Source: Cyanophora paradoxa
Lineage: Eukaryota > Glaucocystophyceae > Cyanophorales > Cyanophoraceae
Reading direction: 5' to 3'
Length of the DNA: 64,000 bases
Assembly: GCA_004431415.1 (NCBI GenBank)
Contig: QPMI01000408.1
Span: 744,001-808,000, forward strand
Below, piece by piece: positions 57,167-64,000 of the stretch (the first letter of the stretch is position 1; each line of letters starts with the position of its first letter). The notes beneath the pieces are model-generated. The model saw only the letters and a list, made by a program, of their open reading frames with translations, made no database searches and was not told the origin of the DNA. Both the position numbers and the translations under genes were made by a program.

Positions 57167-57950
57167 GTGGCCCCCCTGCCGCCGTCCGAAGAGGTCCGCC
57201 TAGCGTGGGCACAGACCCGACCCGGCCCGCTAAAGCCTGCGCAGGAAGTACTCCGACAGATCTCCTCGCCGCTGCTCGGTACCTCGGGCAGCATCAACGT
57301 CACGAGGAGATCTCTCAGTCGGCTCAATGGTGAGACCTGGTTAGACGACGAGACCGTTGTCTTCTACCTCGCCCTCCTCGCCCAACTCCCTGCCCTGGCC
57401 CGCCGTCCACTAATCTTTGACTCGCTTGAGTACCCTAACCTCTCCGCGCCAGGCCGAGGCCCCCAGCGCCTTCACAACAAGCTGGTAGCCCGCGGGGTCA
57501 GCCCGTTCGACTTCGATGTTCTGCTCTTCCCGATCCACTCACCGGGCCACTGGACCTTCGCTGCGATCCACGTACGTGACCGTCGAGCCGAACTCTATGA
57601 TGCCTACAACCTGCCAAACGCAGAGTCGGCTCGAGAGAAGCTGGCCCCGATTCTCCGCTGGCTCCAGCTCGAGCGCCGGGAACGCAACCTTCCCTCAGAC
57701 GACCCACCGCCTGGCCGCTTGCATCGGCCACCAGGTACCCCATCCCGAACAACGGGACCGCTTCAGCTGCGGTGTAATTGTCTGTGCCCTGGCAGACGCC
57801 CTGGTCCGGGGCCAAGAAGACGCGCTCACGGACCCCAACTCGCCCTTCGATGGCAGCAGCCGGTGCTGCGCCCACTGGCGCAGCCTCATCCTCACCCGAA
57901 TCCTAGCCACAAGCCAACGGCCCCCAGCACCCGGACCCGGCCCCAGAGGT
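57167..57950 (+). CDS. ULP1/SENP-like (C48) cysteine protease in the LINE
   Basis: Residues NGETWLDDETVVFYLALLAQ match the W-L-x-D-E-x-x-x-F-Y-L opening of ULP1-type proteases. The catalytic triad follows in family order: His in IHSPGHWTFAAIHV (near 57545), Asp in ELYDAYN (near 57600), and Gln/Cys in PEQRDRFSCGVIVCALAD (Cys codon 57768-57770). The last block is in a different frame, so there is a frameshift near 57700. C48 enzymes cleave SUMO-like or other isopeptide and diglycine bonds. Its role in a LINE is unknown; polyprotein processing or evasion of host SUMO silencing are guesses. A proline-rich tail follows to about 58900. Confidence 0.8.
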
Positions 57951-59533
57951 CCGCCCCAGCCCCCTCCGGCTCCGGCTCCACCCCCGCCGCCGCGAGCCCC
58001 GGACCCCCCGCCCCCCCCACGCCCCGCCCCGCCCCCCGCCTCGCCTCGCCCACCTCCGACAGGCCGACCGGAGGCGACAGGCCCTTCCTCCCGACTAGGT
58101 GCCGGCACAGCTCGACCCGGCAAGGGCCGTGGCAAAGGTCGCGGCAGAGGGACGACCGTGGCGATGCGCCCCCTCCAATCCTACTTCCGGTCCGCGGTCG
58201 GTCTCTCCCCCGTTCCCCCCGGCCCCGACTCGCAACTGCCCCCTCCCCCTCCGGACTCCCCGCCGCCCCCGCCCCCAGCGGACCCTCCGCCACCCCCGGC
58301 CCCCTCCCCCTCGCCCGCCCGACCGGCCCCTCCACCGTCCCCCGGCCCCGTCTCCCCCCCCCTTCCCCCCAGCCCCTCCCCCCCACACCCCCAGCCTCCT
58401 CCCCTCCCCGCAGCCCAGCCCCGCTACCCCGCCGCCTCACGCGCCGCGAGCGTGAGCTGGCCGCCCTCCGTGACTCGGCCGGCTTCACCTCCGCCCGCAA
58501 CAATCTTCTTGCACGTGGAGACCGCGGAGCCCGACGTGCAGGTCCGGCTGTCCAGCCCCTGATCCACAGGACCGCCCCCCCCCGGACCCCCCCGCCTCGG
58601 CGAGCCTCTCTGACCCCCCCACACCGCCGTCACCCGTCGAACCGCAAGACCGGCCCCCGCCCCGCCAGCCCCGCGCCCCCCGCCGCCGGGCCCCCCCACC
58701 ACCGCCGGCACCGCCCTCGGTCCCCGCACCACCGCCCCCATTCGAGTTTTCCGCCCGCGCGCGCCAGCTCCACCCCGAGGCACTCCCGCCCCCAGACCGA
58801 TGTCCCCTCTGCCTACACCCCCTGGGCCGTCACCGCCGCCTCCACCGAGCCCCGTACCCCCTTCTCTGCCCCCCAAGGTACCACCCCCTGCTCCACCGCG
58901 GCGACCTCATCCAGTCCCTCCTCATCTTCGGCCTCTCCCCGCTGGGCTACAGACCCTGAGCCCAAAGTGTGCACTCCCTGCCCGCGCGCGCCGGGCTGAC
59001 GCCACGCTCGCGCTTGAGAGGCCCACTCCTGGAGGAGAGCAGGCCCCTCGGGCGTGGCCTGCCTGCCCGCGCCAGGTCCGGTCCCGCCCGCGCAGGTGCA
59101 GGCTGCCACGCCGCTGGCAGCCTGCAGGGCGGGACCCGCCGCCGGATGGGGGGCCCCAACCCCTCCCCCGGGGGCCCCGCGCCCGGCGGCGCTCGCACCG
59201 CAGAGGCGGTGCGCAATAAATCCTCCGGGGCCCTGCCCCAATAAACTCTCCGGCCCCAGCTCCCCACCCCCAACCCCACCCCCCAATGGCCGCGCTCGCG
59301 CGGCCGCTGGGGGAGGCCCCACCGAGGGCCGCAAGAGTGGCCTTAGGGGGTAGGGCTCGCAGTAGGGAGATTCCCTCGGGGTTAGTCTAGCTGGAGACCC
59401 AATAGGGGGGAGGTAAGCTAGACTTGTCGTGTGTTTGTAGGCTTAGGCCTAGGGTAGGCAGATAGCATTAGCTGTTTGTCAACTTGGGGCACCAGTCCCC
59501 TAATACACTAGGGATTACTAAAAAAAAAAAAAA
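57951..59533 (+). other. LINE proline-rich tail, 3' UTR, poly(A) signals and tail
   Basis: 58000-58900 is extremely C-rich and open in several frames because of that; only one could be a Pro-rich protein tail. AATAAA occurs at 59215-59220 and 59240-59245. A short CTAG-rich stretch (59380-59460) precedes the 14-base A run 59520-59533. Confidence 0.75.
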
Positions 59534-61296
59534 GGCTGGAGTCGGGATCGGAATCCGCGGACTCAGGCTCAGCGAAATCAGTAGGCCGATCAGGGCCGTA
59601 GCCAACGAGCTCGTCCGGGGCCGGCGCAGGGAAACGCAGGTGAGCCTGCTGCGCAGCGCTCGTGGCATGGAGCGCAGTGGAACGAGCCGCGGGTAGGCCG
59701 CCGACGTGCTTGCGAGACGGGCCGTCGGGGCGGTGCACGGGGACAGAGGCCGTGCTGTCATGATCGAGCTGCATCGCGGCAAGCTCGGGAGGCTGGAGGG
59801 CCGCAGCCGTCGTGTACTCGGGGTCGCTGGCAACCCGCTGAATGCGAGTGCCAGGGGCGGAGCCGTCGACATAGCCTTTGGCGCCGAGGGCCATTGCGTG
59901 GCCGATGCAAGCGATGAGCTGCTGCTCATGTTTCTCGAACGGGCGGATCGAGGGGTCGGAGGCGCTGTGACGCCGAGCAGCCGCGTTGAGCTCGTCCCAT
60001 TGCGGGCTGCTGAGTGGCTCGCCCAGGACCGTAAGGTCCTCGCCCGCGACATTGGCGATCGAATTCAGGTAAGTGCTAAGCAGCTGCGCATTCGGCGGCT
60101 GCTTCGCGAGCTCAGTTGACATCATGGCACACCAGTTCTGCACGCGCCGATAGTGCCGTGCGCCGTCGACGGCGGAGCTGGCGGCCTGAGCGATGAGACG
60201 CTGGCGCAAGGGCGGCGGCGGCGCTTGCTGCGGGCGAGCGCTCGAACTGGCCGCGGCGGGCCGGAACGAGGAGGAGCTGGCCGCGGCCGGCTGCTGCGCA
60301 GCGGGTGCGTAGATCTCTTGGCCCCAACCGTACCCGCCGGACCCGTACATTTGGGGCTGCAGCGGCGGCGGCGCCTGCTGCCAGGCCGGGGGTTGGGGAG
60401 GGGGCGCCGTGGCCGGCGGGCGCGAGGCCTGGGCCTGGCGCGGAGCCTGTGACTGGCGCGAGGCCTGTGGCTGGCGCGAGGCCTGGGCCGGCTGCACGGG
60501 GGCCGCCTGCGCCACGCGCTCTGGATGCGGCGTCGGCGCGAGCGCGAAGCCACGGCGCAACGCCTCGGTACGCGCGAAGTTGAGCAGATTGTCCGTCGGC
60601 ATCAGTACCGGGACACCGAGGATTCCGAGCTGCTCGCGGAGCTCGTCATCGGTCATGTTCGCGATCTCCGGGGCACAGGGCCGAGGCGGTGGCGCATGTG
60701 CGCCGGCCCTACAGGTCCCTTACGGGCAGGAGATTGCGAGTCGTCGCGCGCACGCTTGTGGCTAGCCGGCGTCGCTTGGCCTAGCGACGGGCTCGGCGAC
60801 GTAGTGCTACGGGCGGGGCTGCGGTCGCGGGACGAGGGCGTGGACGCCCCGGCCCCTTGAGCTCCGTGCGAGCGCGCAAAAATATCGAGGGGGTCGCGGC
60901 CGTTCCACGCGCGAACCAGGCTAGCCGGCAGGCGGTAGTGAAACGGCGTAATCGCGACGCGCGAGGGGCCCAGCGCGGGTGCCATCTCAAGCGCGGGGTA
61001 CGGCGCATCGGCCGTGCGCACAGTGTCGAGGACCGGAGCGGCGGTCAAATGGTTGAGCCGCAGGGTCGGGACAGGCGATGTGGACCCGGCCATGAGCGGC
61101 CAAAGAGTTTTGTATATTTCCTGAGTCCAATCGCGGAATGCATCGCGAACCTGCTGCTGCGCGCAGGGCGGGTGACGAGCGTACTGCTCGTGATAGCTGT
61201 TGGCGTTGGTAAAGCCACAGGTCTCGCGGAGGGCCTCCGAGACACCCAGAGCCGACGTTTCGGCGGGCAGCAGGCGCTCGAGGAAGCGCAATGGAA
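59534..61296 (-). CDS. gypsy gag, two overlapping frames, 5' truncated
   Basis: The minus frame 61296-60653 (HPPCAQQQVRDAFRDWTQEI, SHKRARDDSQSPARKG) overlaps by 4 bases a second frame 60656-59534 starting MTDDELREQLGILGVPVLMP. The second has a Gln/Pro/Ala-rich middle and a conserved-looking helical block (NWCAMMSTELAKQPPNAQLL). It runs into ...SADSDPDSS at the LINE junction and, with the LINE removed, continues in frame into the protease. This position identifies it as gag; the sequence itself matches no gag I can name. The upstream end is cut by the B2 repeat at 61297. The ATGA overlap could be genuine or a frameshift. Confidence 0.7.
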
Positions 61297-61854
61297 TTTA
61301 CGCCTCGCTTCATTCGAATGCAGAAGACCTAGCTATCTTACGCCTGGCACTACTTAGCTAGATGCACGGGATAGCGCATCAGGTTGGGCCCTGAGGTACG
61401 GCAGCTCAAGGCTGCTTTCCCGGGAACCACGTATCATAATACGTTGGCGATCGACCAGGGCGGATCGCCGTATGCCATTCCGGCCTCGCCCTTGCGAGTT
61501 CCGGAACAAGAACTCTCCGGGGTAAGCGCGCTAGGCGCCTGTACCCCGGGGAGGGCCGTTGCGGGTCGAGACGGTGTACCCCGCTCGGGGGTACTCCTCT
61601 CGGGGCCGTCGCGGGGCCGATCGGGGTACCCCGCTCGGGGGTACACTTGATCGGGGCCGCTCTGACGCCGTACCCCTCTCCGGGGTACGCGTTCGGCCTC
61701 GGGCCGCGCCTTGTGGGGCCGGTTGGGGCGAACAGCGTACCCCGGGGAGGGGTACGCGGTTTCTTCCGGGTTCGGGGATCCGAAGCCGGGTACCGCCGCC
61801 GGAGGCCGCGGGGGTGAGCGTAGCGAACGCAGCACGAATGCAGTACCCCCTACC
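61297..61854 (-). repeat. B2 repeat (inverted relative to 31201-31757)
   Basis: Starts TTTACGCCTCGCTTCATTCG and ends CAGTACCCCCTACC, the reverse complement of the B core. Junction with gag at 61296/61297. Confidence 0.9.
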
Positions 61855-62822
61855 ACGCGCATAGCGTGTCCGTCGTCCGCAGACGACCATGAGACCAAGG
61901 GGTCGTACAACATACGACAACCGAGGCTCATCAAAAACCAACAGGACTCCGAAACATGCGCGAAGTCTCCCCCCGCGCCGGGGCGGCAGACTCGAAAACC
62001 CAGCAAGTTACCGCGGGAAAAACCGCGTAACGGTCATGCGCGCTGGACCCCGGCTCGGCACCCGCGGGTCCAGAGGAAAAACAGGGTAAAACCCAGCGGT
62101 GAAAACCCGAGATTCTCCACGAAGCCGCGCGACTGTTTCTTGGGGGCGCGCTGGACCCCGGCCCGGCACAAGTGGGTCCAGCGGACGCGCGTGGAAAACG
62201 AATGACGACCGGTACACCGAGTCTGCGCGGTTCGTGCCCGAATCTTCGACGGGACTATTGTAAATTACCACGGATCAGCTGTGCACGACCACGTCCGCGC
62301 TGGTGGCCGGCACCGAGCGGGAGTAACATCCGGAACCGTGTGCACAGGAGACGACAAGGAACCACGTATTATAATACCCTCGGCGAACGCTGGCGCTGGT
62401 CGCCGTATGCATTGCCTTTTTTGCGCGAACTTTTCGCGGCGCCGGGGCTCGCTGGGTGGCGAGGTTCGGCGCCCCGGAAGGAAAAATCGCGGGGAGGTGG
62501 GCGGGAGCGATTTCGCTTCGCCGCTGGTCGCTTCGTGGCCTGGAGCGGCCGCGAGCGAAGCTGGGCGTGAAGGGAAACCCCGAATCAGCGTACCCCCCGG
62601 AGCTCGGCGGCTTCAAGCCCGCCGGCTCGGCCCAACGGCTAGCTCAGCTAGTCCCTTGCGGGACGCTCGCTGCAGCCTGCTGCTTATCCCGTGCTCGCCT
62701 CGCGCCGCTCCGCGGCTAGCGAGTCGCTCAGCTCTTTTGTGCCTGGCGCTCGGCTACGGTCTTCTTTGTTCGCATTCCGTCGGCGCAAAACTCGATTTAC
62801 GCATTGAGAGCGCAAATCCCGA
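61855..62822 (-). repeat. A2 repeat and spacer (inverted)
   Basis: 62507-62822 is A2. 61855-62506 is the spacer, including ACGTATTATAATACC near 62365. About 97% the length of the block at 30223-31200, with scattered substitutions and indels, so the two elements are not identical copies. Confidence 0.85.
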
Positions 62823-63420
62823 TTTACGCCTCGCTTCATTCGAATGCAGAAGACCTAGCTATCTTACGCCTGGCACTACTTAGCTAGATGCACGGGATAG
62901 CGCATCAGGTTGGGCCCTGAGGTACGGCAGCTCAAGGCTGCTTTCCCGGGAACCACGTATCATAATACGTTGGCGATCGACCAGGGCGGATCGCCGTATG
63001 CCATTCCGGCCTCGCCCTTGCGAGTTCCGGAACAAGAACTCTCCGGGGTAAGCGCGCTAGGCGCCTGTACCCCGGGGAGGGCCGTTGCGGGTCGAGACGG
63101 TGTACCCCGCTCGGGGGTACTCCTCTCGGGGCCGTCGCGGGGCCGATCGGGGTACCCCGCTCGGGGGTACACTTGATCGGGGCCGCTCTGACGCCGTACC
63201 CCTCTCCGGGGTACGCGTTCGGCCTCGGGCCGCGCCTTGTGGGGCCGGTTGGGGCGAACAGCGTACCCCGGGGAGGGGTACGCGGTTTCTTCCGGGTTCG
63301 GGGATCCGAAGCCGGGTACCGCCGCCGGAGGCCGCGGGGGTGAGCGTAGCGAACGCAGCACGAATGCAGTACCCCCTACCAAACAAGAGTCAGGTCACAG
63401 CCAGCCAGAATAGCATACAT
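62823..63420 (-). repeat. B1 repeat and 40-bp head (inverted)
   Basis: Nearly identical to 61297-61854, with the extra 40-bp head 63381-63420 found only on B1 copies. Confidence 0.9.
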
Positions 63421-63614
63421 TGCACCAAGCATAAAACGCTGGAGCGGCCGGGGGGGAAAAGAGCGGGGCCCTTTATGAGCCCCCCTTCCCCTCCGGCTCC
63501 GCATCCCCCGCTCCCTATCCTTCCCCGCCCGCGCACCGCGCGGGCCCTCGCGTGTCATTCTCGATTGCCAGTACGGCTAACCGTGAATGCATTTTTACAC
63601 GCTACAACGCCGGG
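63421..63614. other. spacer between recombinase stop and B1 head
   Basis: Contains a poly-G/C tract (63450-63500). No gene or repeat shared with the other element, which argues that the conserved 3' unit begins at the 40-bp head. Confidence 0.5.
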
Positions 63615-64000
63615 CTAAAAGCCGAGGTCGGCGAGGTCGGAGGAGAGGAGGAACAGGTAATCCTCGATGTACCCCTGGGGAACCGAGGAGTACAGGGCCC
63701 AACGACCGTGACGGCGGATCCAGGTCGCCGGCAGGCCGCGGCGGGCCGCAGCCGTGGCGCCGCCGCGGCGGAGGCTGTGCCCGGAGAAGTCCGCGGGGTC
63801 GTGGCCGACCGCGCCGGCCACCTCCTTCACCAGGCGCCGTAGGAAGCCGGCGGTGACCGCGGTCGACGGGTCGGAGAGACGCGGGAATAGTGGGGCCGTG
63901 GCCGGGGCGTCGGCCCGGTTCTCGCTCAGGTGGGACGCGAGCAGTCGCACGGGCAGGACGGACTGTGGCGGGCGGGCGTCAGGTAGACGACGGCGCCGCG
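63615..64000 (-). CDS. tyrosine recombinase, C-terminal catalytic half (partial)
   Basis: Open from the window edge to the stop at 63615 (about 128 codons). Catalytic motifs in family order: H-x-x-R in GHSLRRGGATAAARRG (His codon 63779-63777), the second His/Trp position in IRRHGRW, and the nucleophile Tyr in SVPQGYIEDYL (63671-63669). The upstream part (QSVLPVRLLASHLSEN) fits the strand and helix before box II. The first catalytic Arg lies outside the window. Enzymes of this family join circular DNA intermediates to target DNA and usually leave no target duplication. No frameshift is seen in this part. Confidence 0.9.
   Translation of the reverse strand, partial: RRRRLPDARPPQSVLPVRLLASHLSENRADAPATAPLFPRLSDPSTAVTAGFLRRLVKEVAGAVGHDPADFSGHSLRRGGATAAARRGLPATWIRRHGRWALYSSVPQGYIEDYLFLLSSDLADLGF

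Larger units (their letters stand above)
50696..59533 (+). mobile_element. LINE (non-LTR retrotransposon), main 3' part
   Basis: Order: end of AP-endonuclease, linker, RT, central region, RNase H, zinc-knuckle-like region, ULP1-like protease, 3' UTR, poly(A) (59520-59533). With the fragment at 32396-32501 the element is about 8.9 kb. Target duplication at 32380-32395 and 59534-59549. Several frameshifts split the reading frame. Confidence 0.9.
13133..61296 (-). mobile_element. Ty3/gypsy LTR retrotransposon, fragmented by later insertions
   Basis: Minus-strand order from high to low coordinates: gag (61296-59534), protease (32395-31758), RT-RNase H-integrase (19982-14621), polypurine tract (13503-13491), 3' LTR (13490-13133). 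The PR-RT-RH-INT order is that of Ty3/gypsy elements. It is interrupted by a LINE (32396-59533, itself split by an 18.2-kb LTR element) and by a split-direct-repeat element (19983-31757). Its gag end is cut by another such element at 61297. The 5' LTR is not in the window. The element sits in an exon of the fibronectin-III gene. Confidence 0.85.
61297..64000 (-). mobile_element. tyrosine-recombinase element with split direct repeats (partial)
   Basis: On the minus strand: recombinase ORF (64000-63615), 40-bp head (63420-63381), B1 (63380-62823), A2 plus spacer (62822-61855), B2 (61854-61297). This is the 3' half of an A1-ORFs-B1-A2-B2 element, and the repeats match the element at 19983-31757. 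Anything upstream, including RT if present, lies beyond the window, so DIRS/Ngaro/PAT-like membership is inferred from repeat layout plus recombinase. Confidence 0.75.

Noticed and set aside
58000-58900. Several long overlapping Pro/Arg/Gly-rich ORFs on both strands
   Set aside because: Caused by an extreme C-rich tract; at most one frame is the tail of the LINE protease ORF.

Overview
The window is nuclear DNA of a GC-rich microbial eukaryote, most likely a unicellular alga or protist. The evidence is spliceosomal introns, an F-box/LRR gene, a fibronectin-III-type membrane protein, and three classes of eukaryotic retroelement. I cannot name the species. There are no prokaryotic operons, rRNA or tRNA genes, or CRISPR arrays.

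The left 13 kb is a compact gene region. I assembled four multi-exon genes by hand from splice sites and reading phase. They are a 211-aa unknown protein (177-1029, minus, 4 exons), a 506-aa unknown protein (1914-4466, minus, 14 exons), a 566-aa F-box/leucine-rich-repeat protein (5212-7590, plus, 6 exons), and a membrane protein with fibronectin-III-like domains (9076-13132, minus, at least 12 exons). Most introns are 48-76 bp, and most donors read G[T/C]NCG.

Everything from 13133 to the right edge reads as one nested stack of mobile elements sitting in an exon of the fibronectin-III gene. The outer layer is a minus-strand Ty3/gypsy element with its 3' LTR at 13133-13490, a polypurine tract, pol at 14621-19982, protease at 31758-32395 and gag at 59534-61296. 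Four insertions break or flank it. (1) An 11.8-kb element with split direct repeats (19983-31757) separates pol from protease. It carries no reverse transcriptase and is filled with GC-rich tandem arrays (about 45 units of 138 bp). (2) A LINE-type element lies at the gag-protease boundary with a 16-bp target duplication and a poly(A) tail. It encodes an AP-endonuclease remnant, RT, RNase H, a zinc-knuckle-like region and, unexpectedly, a ULP1/C48-type cysteine protease. (3) The LINE is itself split by an 18.2-kb LTR element (32502-50695) with two identical 283-bp LTRs and a 5-bp target duplication. That element has no recognisable pol, and two near-identical 7.57-kb tandem copies make up most of it. 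(4) A second split-direct-repeat element (61297-64000, minus) truncates gag and has an intact tyrosine-recombinase C-terminus running off the right edge.

Conceptual removal of the 18.2-kb element restores the LINE endonuclease frame, and removal of the LINE restores the gag-protease frame. This is the strongest evidence for the order of events. Many frameshifts, and all differences I noticed between the 7.57-kb copies, are single-base indels in G/C runs. Part of the apparent decay may therefore be sequencing error.
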